From: Arcuatula senhousia
Lineage: Eukaryota > Mollusca > Bivalvia > Mytilida > Mytilidae
Length of the DNA stretch: 64,000 nt
Direction: 5' to 3'
NCBI GenBank assembly: GCA_963971305.1
Contig: OZ020304.1
Location: 19,636,103 to 19,700,102, forward strand
Part shown: positions 45,638 to 57,179 of the stretch, piece after piece
Layout of the letters: every line of letters begins with the position of its first letter
Numbering within the stretch: position 1 is the stretch's first letter
The notes under the pieces: generated by a model
Told to the model about the DNA's origin: nothing
The model's input: only the letters and a program-made list of their open reading frames with translations
Database searches by the model: none
Made by a program: the position numbers and the translations under genes

Positions 45638-47276
45638 AACAAGAATATGTCCAAAAGACATAATGCCCCATCTCGCAGCATTTATTTTTTCCCCAATCAC
45701 TAAAGCATCAACATGGTTGCTATTATGGCACGCCATATTTATATTTATTCCTCTTTAAAGATATCTCATAAAATTTATAAGATATCTCGTATACTTTATA
45801 AGATATCTTATTAAATATATAAGATATCTCATATAAATGGTAGTTTATAAGATATCTTATAAAACATATGAGATATCTTATAAAACATATAAGATATCTT
45901 ATAAAACAAATAAGATATCTTATAAAACATATAAGATATCTCATAAAGTTTATAAGATATCTTATAAAGATTATTAGATATCTCATATAAAATAATTTAT
46001 AAGATATCTTATAAAACTTATAAGATATCTTATAAAACTAATAAGATATCTTATAAAGTTTATAAGATATCTCATAAAGTTTATTAGATATCTTATATAT
46101 TTTATGAGATATCTTATAAGTTATTTTTTATAAGATATCTCATAAAGTTTACGAGATATCTTATAAACTTTATAAGATATCTTATAACTTTTATTAGATA
46201 TCTTATAAATTATTTTATATAAGATATCTCATAATCTTTATAAGATATCTAATAAACTTTATGAGATATCTTATATGTTTTATAAGATATCTTATATGTT
46301 TTATGAGATATCTTATATGTTTTATAAGATATCTCATATGTTTTATAAGATATCTTATAAACTCCCATTTATATGAGATATCTTATATATTTAATAAGAT
46401 ATCTTATTAAGTATATGAGATATCTTATAAACTTTATAAGATATCTTATATTTTTATAAGGCCTCTTTAAAGATATCTCATAAAATTTATAAGATATCTC
46501 ATATACTTTATAAGATATCTCATAAAGTTTATAAGATATCTGATAAACTTTATAAGATATCTTATAAACTTTATAAGATATCTTATAAAAAATAATTTAT
46601 AAGATATCTCATATACTTTATAAGATATCCTATAAACATTATGAGATATCTTATAAACTTTATCAGATATCTTATAAACATTGTGTTTAGTAGATATCTC
46701 ATTTTCTTTAAAAGATATCTTATATAGTAAATAAGATATCTTATAAAATTTATAAGATATCTCATAAAGTTTATAAGATATCTTATAAAGTATATGAGAT
46801 ATCTTATAAATTATTTTTTATAAGATATCTCATAAAGTTTATAAGATATCTTATAAAGTTTATAAGATATCTTATAAACTTTATGAGATATCTTATAAAG
46901 TATATGAGATATCTTATAAAGTTTATGAGATGTCTATAAAGAGGAATAAATGTAAAAACGGCTTGCCATATGCTATTAAGGCACTTGTCAGTCAAAAGGA
47001 ATGGAGTTTAACTTAACCATTCCTCTATAAGTGGTAATTCATGCGGAAAATATAGGTCACATCCAGCATCCGAAGCATGCAATGTGCTTATCATCATTAG
47101 ATGCACCTACCATACCAATATGATTGATGTGGCATTCGTCAGTAAGTGGGAATTTGGAAATATGGGATTTGGAACGGATAGACGAACGGGCGGACGAACA
47201 GACAGACGGACGAACAGAATGACGGACGACCGGACCCGGACACTATATGCCCCTCTACTTTCGTAGATGGGGCATA
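45638..47276 (+). mobile_element. hairpin-ended element E10 with palindromic satellite core
   Basis: 5' AACAAGAATATGTCC, with ATGTC/GACAT able to pair, then 'ataatgccccatctcgcagc'. The 3' region has GGACGAACGG-type repeats (47175-47235) and closes with a hairpin at 47248-47274 (TGCCCC-TCTAC / GTAGA-TGGGGCA) followed by TAAAA. A 100-bp relative with the same two ends is at 59038-59138. Confidence 0.65.
45741..46950. repeat. palindromic GATATC satellite, about 1.2 kb
   Basis: Dozens of consecutive units of about 20 bp, each centred on GATATC in the context TTATAAGATATCTTATAA, so every unit is its own reverse complement. CCTCTTTAAAGATATC opens the array at about 45751 and recurs at about 46463, and its inverted form closes it (46940). 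Frames through it (RYLIxFI repeats) are artefacts. Confidence 0.9.
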
Positions 47277-47886
47277 AAAAACTAAATGACCTTTAAGCAT
47301 AAAGTTGGTTAATCATATACTTATTTGAAATTATTAAAAAATATTTTTAACTGTTGGGTAAATATTCCTCTTTGTATGAAATGAATTTTTATCTGAAACA
47401 GTATTAGTGTCAAGTTATTGACTGTTATCCCGCCCGCTTACGGAATTTATTTCACCCCTTTCCGTATAAGTTCGGAAATTTCCGGTGACCTTTATTTCAT
47501 GTCCCTGAGACTATGCAGACGAAATTGCTCAACATACTGAAATTGATACTGATGCATACAAGCAAGAACACTAATAAAACATCTAATATAAAATTTCCCT
47601 CCTCAAGGTTTCAGTTTTGGTAATCATATTATAGGAAAAGTGTTCAAATATATACGTTAAATATGTTGTTTATCCCAAGCTTAAGTACAAAATATGTATA
47701 TGATAAAACGATCATTACATGGCATTGTATATATCTAACCCTTTATCAACCCTCGGGCATATATATATTATCATCCCTAGAGCCATTCGGCTCTCAGGTT
47801 GATACTAGGCCCTAGAGCTGATAGAAGGTCAGATATAAAAAAAATGCCAAGTAATAATCTATACTTTCACCATACGGTAAAACTGT
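47277..47886. other. spacer
   Basis: No gene. 47795-47815 can form a short hairpin (GAGCC ATTC GGCTC). Confidence 0.4.
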
Positions 47887-47972
47887 ATACAAAATATTAG
47901 AAAACTGTGACGGAAATTTGTATGTATGTCCATTATGTGTAGAAACCTAAGTATTCGGTTAACAGGAAGTAT

Positions 47973-48795
47973 ATTCTTTCGTTTTTTAATATTATTTCAG
48001 AGTTTGGCTTTAGTGCCGTGTGGAGGTCGAAGAAAGCTTCCCCGTGCTTCAGTTGAATGCTCTTATATATTTTCGAGTACTGGAATATGTGTTGGAAAGA
48101 CACAGTTTACCTATTTCCAAAATTTGACAACGTTTGGCTGTTTCTTTAAAAATTGATAAATTTATCTGTTTGGTCATTGTTGTAATATTTTTTGGCAATT
48201 TTTTTTTTAATCAAATTTAATATTTTACCGGTTTTCCAAGTTTTCTACTCCTAACGTGTCTGATGAAGGTTAATCCAGAAAAGCGCTTCACACGCAGTGA
48301 AATTTTGCTTTTGTACATTTATTAAAATCATTTCAATATGTGGATCGTGTCTTTTTGGCACATATTCCATATTCTTTCGTTTTTTAATATTATTTCAGAG
48401 TTTGGCTTTAGTGCGTGTGGAGGTCGTAGAAAGCTTCCCCGTGCTTCAGTTGAATGCTCTTATATATTTTCGAGTACTGGAATATGTGTTGGAAAGACAG
48501 TTTACCTATTTCCAAAATTTGACAACGTTTGGCTGTTTCTTTAAAAATTGATAAATTTATCTGTTTGGTCATTGTTGTAATATTTTTTGGCAATTCTTTT
48601 TTTTAATCAAATTTAATATTTTACCGGTTTTCCAAGTTTTCTACTCCTAGCGTGTCTGATGAAGGTTAATCCAGAAAAGCGCTTCACACGCAGTGAAATT
48701 TTGCTTTTGTACATTTATTAAAATCATTTCAATATGTGGATCGTGTCTTTTTGGCACATATTCCATATTCTTTCGTTTTTTAATACCTAGGATAC
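47973..48795. repeat. 398-bp tandem duplication
   Basis: 'attctttcgttttttaatat' starts at 47973 and 48371, and its beginning appears a third time at 48767. The two units are nearly identical, differing by a few small insertions. Confidence 0.85.
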
Positions 48796-49390
48796 ACCAT
48801 ATGATACTAAAGGATAAAGCTGTGTACAAAATATCAGACCTCTACATCATGTAGTTTCTTAGACAAAAGTTGACACTTAAGTATGTCTCGACTGTCGGCA
48901 CCATCACAGAACTCATTGAAGCTGGCCCTTCAGAAAAGTTAAGGTCAAGGTCATGGGACAGGTGACAGAATTCCATTTAACCATCACAAAAATGTCTGAA
49001 GTGTGTTCAAGATACCATAGTTATTGAGAACCAACATTAACTAAGCATTCAACCATAAAAATGGGGTCAAGGTCACATTACATGGTGACGTCAGCTGTGT
49101 ATACCATAATTCCCAAATATCAATATAATACTTTTCACTTAACTCATTTTCCACCCAAAAATCATCTTAGTTCACAAAGTCACTGAGCCGTAAAAACAAG
49201 GTCAGGGTCACACAACATGGTGTCAGTCGTGTAGACCAAAACCCAAATGTCTGTATACCAAATATCAGATGCATAGCTATTATACTTTTAACTTAATTTA
49301 TTTTCCACAAAAGTTTTAATTGTCCCAAAAATCCACAGAGTCACTGAACCATGAAAATTGTGTCAAGGTCACAGGACATGGTGTCAGTTG

Positions 49391-50885
49391 CTAGTGCTAC
49401 ATACACACGGACTACATTTAACAAAGATGAAATCATAGCCAACCATAGCTCTTAATATTCCAATGAAAGAGGAACATAAAGAGTTACCATATTTGTACTG
49501 GATACCTAAACTTCACAAAAATCCGTACAAAGAAAGGTATATAGCTGGATCTTCATCATGTTCAACTACAGAGCTGTCCGTTCATTTAACTAAAATCTTG
49601 TCTGCTGTCAAAGAAGGTCAACAAGCATACTGCGACACTATTTATAATCGTAGTGGAATTAACCATATGTGGATTTTGAAAAACTCAATAGATTTGTTAG
49701 ATCATTTTAAATCTAGATCATTTTCTGAGGTTCACTCTTTGAAAACGTTCGATTTTTCAACTTTATACACAACCTTGCCACACGAAAAACTAAAATGTCG
49801 CCTGAAAAAACTTCTCGAAAAAGCCTTTTCAAACTCAAGGAATTTTGTTGTTTTGGGTTATAATTCTACATTCTTTTCCAAAACATCTGTCAAAGATAAA
49901 ATTTGTTACACACTGGAACAAGTTTGCAGTATGCTTGATTTCCTCATTGACAACATATTTGTCACCTTCGGAGGAGAGATTTTTCAACAACAAATCGGCA
50001 TTCCAATGGGCACAAACTGTGCTCCTCTCCTCGCCGATTTGTTTTTATACTCTTACGAGACTGAATTTCTTCAGGGACTCGTAAAGAACAAGAAGATGAA
50101 AGAGGCAAGGTCATTTAATCTTACATTCAGATATATTGACGATGTCCTTTCTATCAATAACACTTCATTTGGTAGTTGGATTCCTTCAATATATCCTCCG
50201 GAATTGGAGATTAAAGAGACCACCGAATCTAATTGCTTCACGTCTTTCTTGGATTTGCACCTCGAATTTGACCCAGGTGGTCATCTCAGTACAAAAATTT
50301 ACGATAAACGAGACGATTTTAATTTTCAAATTATTAATTTTCCTAATCTACAGAGCAATATACCTACTTCTCCTGCATACGGTGTTTATATTTCTCAACT
50401 TATTCGATATGCCAGAGCTTGCACACATTTCACAGATTTTTTGATCAGACACCGGTTTCTTCGTGACCGACTTTTGAAGCAGGGCTATAAGAAAATACGT
50501 CTCATACGATCACTAAAAAAATTCTTTCTTCGTTATCAGCCACTAGTAGAAAAGTTCAAAATCGAGTTAAAAGATATGATAGTTAATTGTTTTAATTAGT
50601 GTTTGACTGGTGTGCTGTACTGAGATGATCACCTCAATATCCCTATTGTGTCTCACAACTATGTTGTGTTCTATGGTCATTACCGGATCCTAAGATCGCA
50701 ATGGAAGAGGGAGGTTTGGCGCCATAAAACCTGGTTTAACCCACCATTTCGTTTGATATGCCTGTACCAAGTCAGGACCATTGCGATCCACCAGTTCTCC
50801 GGTATGACTGATTCGTTTTTGTCATTTTCTCTGGACTATGAGATTGATCATTCAAGTTCGGTAGTTTTGTTATTACCTTTATTTG
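49391..50885 (+). mobile_element. Penelope-like element insertion in E11
   Basis: The flanking E11 text is 'gtcagttgc' on the left and 'ttgcatagaccataac' on the right, contiguous in other E11 units. About 1.5 kb is therefore inserted, with a possible short TTGC duplication. Upstream of the main frame, 49408-49450 encodes TTFNKDEIIANHS in a shifted frame, a piece of the same protein. Confidence 0.65.
49463..50599 (+). CDS. Penelope-like retroelement reverse transcriptase
   Basis: 378 codons without a stop. Blocks: LYWIPKLHKNP at about 11-21, an N-terminal block missing from the 25.4-kb copy; FDFSTLYTTLPH at about 96-107 (Asp 97); GIPMGTNCAPLLADLFLYSYE at about 179-199; FRYIDDVLSINN at about 222-233 with the YIDD catalytic pair; FLDLHLEFD at about 262-270. 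A basic C-terminal region follows (RSLKKFFLRYQP). A frameshift just upstream separates it from TTFNKDEIIANHS, so the natural protein began further 5' and the Met used here is internal. No GIY-YIG endonuclease is visible downstream. It is more complete than the other copy but 5'-truncated. Confidence 0.85.
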   Translation: MKEEHKELPYLYWIPKLHKNPYKERYIAGSSSCSTTELSVHLTKILSAVKEGQQAYCDTIYNRSGINHMWILKNSIDLLDHFKSRSFSEVHSLKTFDFSTLYTTLPHEKLKCRLKKLLEKAFSNSRNFVVLGYNSTFFSKTSVKDKICYTLEQVCSMLDFLIDNIFVTFGGEIFQQQIGIPMGTNCAPLLADLFLYSYETEFLQGLVKNKKMKEARSFNLTFRYIDDVLSINNTSFGSWIPSIYPPELEIKETTESNCFTSFLDLHLEFDPGGHLSTKIYDKRDDFNFQIINFPNLQSNIPTSPAYGVYISQLIRYARACTHFTDFLIRHRFLRDRLLKQGYKKIRLIRSLKKFFLRYQPLVEKFKIELKDMIVNCFN

Positions 50886-51600
50886 CATAGACCATAACTC
50901 CAGGTGTCTGTCTAGCTATTATACTTTTCACTTAATTCATTTTCCACAAAAATCTTACAAAGAAGTTTTTTGGCCCCAAAAATAATCTAAGTTCACAGAG
51001 TCACTGAACCATGATTATGGGGTCAGGATCAAACGGCATGGGGCCAGTTGCATAGACCATAACCCGAAGTGTTTGTATACCAGATATGAGATGCCTAGCT
51101 ATTAAACTTTACTTTTCACTTAAATCATTTTCCACAAAAGTCTTACAAAGGGTTTTTTTGGCTCGAAAAAAACATCAAAGAGTCACTGAACCATGAAATA
51201 GGGGTCAGGGTCAAACGGCATGGTACCAGTTGCGTAGATAATAACCCCAACTGTCTGTAAACCAAATATCAGATGCCTAGCTTTTATACTTTTCTTGAAA
51301 TTGATTTTCCACACAAGTCTTACAAAAAAGTTTACGCCGTCGCCGCCGCCGCCGGAAAGTAAAGTCGCAGGCGAAACACAATCTGTGACGGAAATTTGCA
51401 TGTATGTCCATTATTTGTAAAAAATCTTAAGTATTCAGTAAACAGGAATTAGATGACCTAGTAGCATAGGATAAAGCTGTATACAAAATATCAGACCTCT
51501 ATCTCATGTAGTTGCTAAGAAAACTGCGACAGGAATTTTTTTACGGACGGACGAACAAGGGTAAAACAGTATACCCCCTCTTCTTCTAATCGGGGGGATA

Positions 51601-52438
51601 AAAGTCTTATATTAGTCTCTGTCTCGACCAAAACAATAAATGTTAACGTGCGGCAACTTTAAAAAAGACATTTTTACATCTGCATCAGATGACAGCCTTA
51701 AACACACACCACTTTTCCAGCAGATAAGATCTTAGTTATTTTTACACAAAGCGTCAATGAAACATTCTACCAAATTTCCTGACCGATTTTTATTTGAACA
51801 TAAATCAAATGAATTCATTTGCATTCAATTGAATGCGTCTAAAATACCAGACGAGCATCCATAATTTCATTGAAAGATACCCTAGAAACACCCCACATTC
51901 CTTTATTTTTTCACGTCCGCAAGCAATTTAACTTTTAAAATTAACCTTGACTGAACAATTAAAACATTGTGTGTATTTTGAAAGAAAAGAGAACTTTCAT
52001 AATGGAGACAATTTTTGACGCATATTAAATTAGCTTTAATTCGCCATTCAAAGTACTTTTAAATCGTCTTTTTGGCATTTTGATTTTATTTGATGCAAAA
52101 TTAAACTTTTACTTGAAAATTAAAATGTTTAAAGATTATCTTTTTTCCATTTTGTGAGAATGACTAGCAATTTTACTTGATGTAAAAATTATCTTTAATT
52201 AGACAACTTAATTATTTTAAATGTGTCTTGTCTGCATTTTGATAGAAAAAAAATCAAATTAACAAGTGAAGCTTGATAACCTTTATGACCTTTATTTCGT
52301 TAATGTTCAATTCATATAATTAATAAAACTATCGGTATCCATAAACAATCGTTCTTCTAAATCTTGATAATGTCAAGAATATGAAAACATGAAGTCTGGC
52401 ATGTCCTTTTATCCACTGTCACCGAGCAATAAAGTTCA
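51601..52438. other. AT-rich spacer
   Basis: No gene or defined repeat recognised. Confidence 0.4.
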
Positions 52439-53059
52439 GGGGCGGTGTTCTCGAAGCTATCTTTGGACTAAGACGTGTCTATAGACCATCTAAAGACTCG
52501 TCATAGTCTTAAGTCGTGTTCTCGAAGCAGTCCTATTTTAAACTTTTGTCTCCTTTTAGGATAAAAACTAAGACACCAAATTTGATGTCTTTAGACCATC
52601 CAATCTTACATTTTACATATTTTATACACTAAAACTCACTATATTTTGTCCAATGATATTTAAGCATCGATTAACTTGTATTCAAGGCACCATGCATGAT
52701 TTTAAACTTTGAACTTATTTTTACATACTTCAATGGCCCTGGATGTTGTTTTAATTATTTTAGGACAACGTGGTTATGATTTTAAAATAAAAATAGTAGC
52801 TAATTACATGTTGACTTTTAGTTTGAGCATTCAAATCATAGCCCTTTTGGTGTACATTGTTTAAAAAAGTTAATTATCTAATTTTGTTTCAATTAAAAGT
52901 TTATTAAATCTATATTGAGACGTCCTAACAAAAGACGCGTCTAAGATAGTTTAGAGAAACAGATTAGGATGGTTTAAAGATGGTCCAAACTAGGTCTCAA
53001 AATTTGACTTTGGACGCGTCTTTAGACAAATTTTAGGATACTTTCGAGAACACCGCCCC
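52439..53059. mobile_element. 621-bp element with inverted ends GGGGCGGTGTTCTCGAA
   Basis: The left end matches the right end (TTCGAGAACACCGCCCC) over 17 bp, and the similarity continues weakly inside. The motif GTGTTCTCGAAGC recurs at 52508-52520, and 'aagacgcgtc'/'ggacgcgtc' recur near the right end. No target duplication is clear and there is no coding frame. Confidence 0.7.
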
Positions 53060-53662
53060 AGGTTGGTATAAATATTATAATATCTTATGTTTGTAATTTC
53101 AGTCAGATTTCGGAACTCCTCTAGACTTTACCTTTGAAAACTTAAGAAATTTTTTGCAAGCTGACCCCTACTTTTTTTTAACATTTTCTGATTAAATTGA
53201 CCTGAAAACCCAACAGTATACAATTTTTTGCTATTCTTGATACAGCTTCATGATTTTTAAGGCCAAAAACTTCTCAATGTTAGAGTTATGTAAAATCTAG
53301 AGGAGTTTGATTTCCCGCCAAATTTTTAACGTCATATAACTCGAAAACGGGCACACGGATCTATCATTTTCTTTTTGTTATTTGATAAAGTAGACAATTA
53401 AATATCATTTCCATTACTTATCATAAAATGTTTGATATAAAAAAATTGAGGATTGACCATCCCTAAGATGTACCCACTGACCAAATTTCTTTCTATCACT
53501 CGCAGTCGCTGAGATATAGACCTTAACCAAAACTTTATCCTTTAATGCAGAAAATGTAGGTCAAGATGACCAAATTCCAGTACCAATATTGTTTACTATC
53601 AAAGATGTACCTACATACTTGTCATTCCCTCCCAAACTCTGTTGGGCATGGCAAGTTAAAAC
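53060..53662. other. spacer
   Basis: No gene recognised. Confidence 0.4.
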
Positions 53663-55672
53663 AACAAGAGGCTCCCAGGAGCCTGAATCGCTCACCTGGT
53701 CTTGATGTCAACCCTATGAAGAACTTTGTAGAGATGAATAAGCTGAACATTTAAGCAACCAACAGCTTTTCTATTTCAGCATTAGTGTAAATTTTGTAAG
53801 CCAAAAACGTGCAAAATGTTATTTGAAGGGCCGTCTGAACACTTCGACTCTAAAGAGACTTTTGTTAAGAGCTTAATGAACTGAACATTTAAGCAAGCAA
53901 CAAATTTTCTTTTAGTCTGCAATAGTTTTAATCATATAAGCCCAAAACATGAAAACATGTTTATTTAGGGGCTGTTATCCCTATAAGGGGTAATCTGACA
54001 ACTTCGACAACTTTTGTATGCTAAATGAGCTGAACATTTAAGCAAGCAATAGCTTTTCCCTTTCTGCAATAGTTTTCATTCTATAGGCCAAAAACATTAC
54101 TTTTCGCCTTTAAGGGGCTGTAACGCCTATAAGGGGTCATCTGACAACTTCGACCCTATGAAGACTTCAGTAGAGCTGATTAAGCTGAACAAGCTTTTCT
54201 CTATCTGCAATAATTTCATTCTATAGACCAAAAACACTATTTTTCGCCTATAAGGGGCTGTAACCCCTACCAGGGGCAATCTGATAACTTTAACCCTTGA
54301 CAGCTTTCGTAGCGCTAATTGAACTGAACATTTTCGCAAGCAACAGCTTTTCTCTATCTGCAATATTTTTCATTTTATAGTCCAAAAACACTATTTTTCG
54401 CCTTTAAGGGGCTGTAACCCCTGTAAGGGGTCATCTGACAATTCGACCCTAGAAAGCTTTTTGTAGAGTTAAATGAGCTGAACATTTAAGCAAGCAACAG
54501 CTTTTCTCTATCTGCAATAGTTTTCATTCTATATGCCAAAAACACTATTTTCGCCTTCAAGGGGCTGTAACCCCTTTAAGGGATCATCTGACAACTTCAA
54601 CCCTGTGGAGACTTTTGTAGAGCTAAATGAGTTGAACGATAAAGCAAGCAACAGCTTTTCTCTATCTACAATAGTTTTCATTCTATAAGCCAACAAGAGG
54701 CTAAATTTTGTAGTTCTAAGGGCAATAACTCCTAAAAGGAAAGGTACTACAACGTTGACCCTTTTACATATTTTGTAGATCTTGATGTGCTTAACAATAT
54801 GCAATTTAAATTTCTCAAATATCTAGTATAATTTCAAGATATTGAGCTAAACAGGTGCAAAATTTGCAAAAAATCCACAAAAAGGGCAATAACTCCTACA
54901 TGGGTCGTTGGATTTTCTTCAAAATTTCAGGGTAGGTAGATCTTGAGGTGCTGATCACTTTTACCCTGCTAGAATTTTGATATCTGTAGCCGTTTTTGAG
55001 TTATTTGCAAAAAACTGCATTTTACCCCCATGTTCTATTTTTAGCCATGGCGGCCATGTTTTACGACGAATCAAAAATCCCCACATCAGTTCTAAGCACC
55101 GAATGCTAATGAACAACCATACCAAGTTTGGTTGCAATTGGACTTATGGTGTCAGAGGGGTTAACGTTTTAAAAAGTTTACAGACGACGGACGACGGACC
55201 ACGGACGGACGACGGACGCCAAGTGATGACAATAGCTCACATGACCCTTCGGGTCAGGTGAGCTAAAAAGGCTATTGTTGACCTTTAAAGGACCATAACC
55301 CCTATAAGAGGTCATCTGACAACTTCGACCCAATGGAGACTTTTGTAGAGCTTTTGATTCTGAAGACTTTAAGATCCTTCGGATTTTTTCTATCTGTTAT
55401 GGTTGCTGAGTTATAAGCCATTTTAAGTGGTTTTACCCTATCTTCTATTTTTAGTAACAGCAGCCATGTTTTTTATCGAATCATTTTAAATATGGATCGT
55501 TTGTTGCCAACATGTCATATACCATTTCTACAAAGTTTCATTTAAATTGGTTCAGTGGTTTCAGAGAAGATTTTTGAAATTGTTATTGGACGACGGCAAC
55601 GACAGACAACGGACGACGACGGGCGCATAGTGATAGCATAAGCTCACATGGCCTTTGGCCAGGTGAGCTAAA
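53663..55672 (+). mobile_element. hairpin-ended element E7, carrying E8
   Basis: 5' AACAAGAGGCTCCCAGGAGCC and six or so 155-bp units follow. After the E8 insertion the element resumes at about 55267 ('ggaccataacccctataaga') and ends in the hairpin 55641-55669 (GGCC TTT GGCC core) + AAAAA. It is the same family as E6. Confidence 0.7.
54693..55266 (+). mobile_element. hairpin-ended element E8 (E2 type), nested in E7
   Basis: It starts CAACAAGAGGCT and jumps directly into the E2-type core ('gttctaagggcaataactcc'), so most of the 5' part is deleted. It ends with 'ggacgccaagtgatgacaat' and the hairpin 55234-55264 (GACCC/GGGTC) + AAAAA. Confidence 0.65.
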
Positions 55673-55677
55673 AATGC

Positions 55678-57179
55678 AACAAGAGGCTCCCAGGAGCCTG
55701 AATCGCTCACCTGGTCTTAATGTCAACCCTTTGAAGACTTTTGTATAGCTAAATGAGCTGAATGTTTAAGCAATAAAAAGCTTTTCTCTATCTGCAATAG
55801 TTTTCATTCCAAAGCAAAAAACACTATTTTTCACCTTTAAATGGCCATAACCCCTTGAAGGGGTCATCTGACAACTTCGACCCTAAAAAGACTTTTGTAG
55901 ACCTAATAAAGCTGAACATTTAAGCAAGCAACATCTTTTCTCTATTTGCAAAAGTTTTCTTTCTTTCGGCCAAAAACACTGTTTTTTGCCTTTAAGGGGC
56001 CGTAACCACTATAAGGGGTCATCTGGCAACTTTGACCCTATGGAAACTTTTGTAGAGCTAAATGAGCTGAACATTTAAGCAAGCAACAACTTTTCTCTAT
56101 CTGCAATAGTTTTCATTCCATAGGCCAAAAACACTATTTTTTGCCTTTAAGGGGCTGTAACCCCTATAAGGGGTCATCTGACAACTTCGACCATATGGAG
56201 GCTTGTGTTGAGCTAAATGAGCAGAACATTTAAGCAAGCAACAGCTTTTCTCTATCTGCAATAGTTTTCATTCTATAGGCCAAAAACTCTATTTTTTGCC
56301 TTTAAGGGGCCATAACCCCTATAAGGGGTCATCTGACAACTTTGACCCTATTGAGACGTTTGTAGAGTTAAATGAGCTGAACATTTAAGCAAGCAACATC
56401 TTTTCTCTATCTGCAATAGTTTTCATTCTATAGGCCAAAAACACAATTTTTTGCCTTTAAGGGGCCGTAACCCCTATTAGGGGTCATCTGACAACTTCGA
56501 TCCTATGAAGGCTTGTGTGGAGCTAAACGAGCTGAACATTTAAGCAAGCAACAGCTTTTCTCTATCTGCAATATTTTTCATTCTATAGGCCAAAAACTTC
56601 ATTTTTTGCCTTTAAGGGGCCATAACCCCTATAAGGGGTCATCTGACAACTTTGACCTTATGGAGACTTTTGTAGAGCTAAATGAGCTGAACATTTAAGC
56701 AAGCAACAGCTTCTTTCTATCTGCAATAGTTTTCATTCTATAGGCCAAAAACATGAAAAAATGCTATTTTTCACCTTTAAGGGGCCGTAGCTCCCATAAA
56801 GGGTCATCTGACAACTTCGACTCAAAGGAGACTTTTGTAGAGCTTTTGATGCTGAAGCAGTAGCGTGGCATCAGATTTCATCTATCTCTTATACTTTTTG
56901 ATTTACAAGCCAAAAACATTAGTCTGACCCCCCTGGTCTATTTTTAGCAACGGCAGCCATGTTTTTCGACAAATCAAAAATCCCCACATCAGTTCTGTGG
57001 GGGATACCCTAAAGTACCACCAGACCAAATTTGGTTTGAATCTGTGCAGCCGTTTCAGAGGAGAAGAAGTTTGAAGAAAAGTTAACGACGACGGACGACG
57101 ACGACGATGACGGACAACGACGACGACGGACGCCAAGTGATGGCAATAGCTCACATGGCCTTTGGCCAGGTGAGCTAAA
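55678..57179 (+). mobile_element. hairpin-ended element E9
   Basis: It follows E7 with only a few bases between. 5' AACAAGAGGCTCCCAGGAGCC, about seven 155-bp units, a GACGACGACGG run at 57085-57131 and the terminal hairpin 57148-57176 (GGCC TTT GGCC) + AAAA. Confidence 0.75.

Larger units (their letters stand above)
47887..51600 (+). mobile_element. hairpin-ended composite element E11, split by a Penelope copy
   Basis: Non-coding units of about 150 bp recur ('gtcactgaaccatgaaaa', 'ggtcaaggtcac', 'cttagctattatacttttc'). A block 'gacggaaatttgnatgtatg' occurs at both 47909 and 51388. The end carries 'acggacggacgaacaagggt', then a hairpin-capable 'ccccctcttcttctaatcgg' + 'gggg' and ATAAAA. The Penelope copy interrupts it at about 49390-50885. 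Confidence 0.5.

Noticed and set aside
45741..46950. CRISPR-like regularly spaced palindromes
   Set aside because: There are no unique spacers, units are contiguous and AT-only, and the genome is animal.
45723..46995. RYLIxFI repeat frames on the minus strand
   Set aside because: They are the palindromic GATATC satellite read as protein; unit lengths are irregular and no gene context exists.
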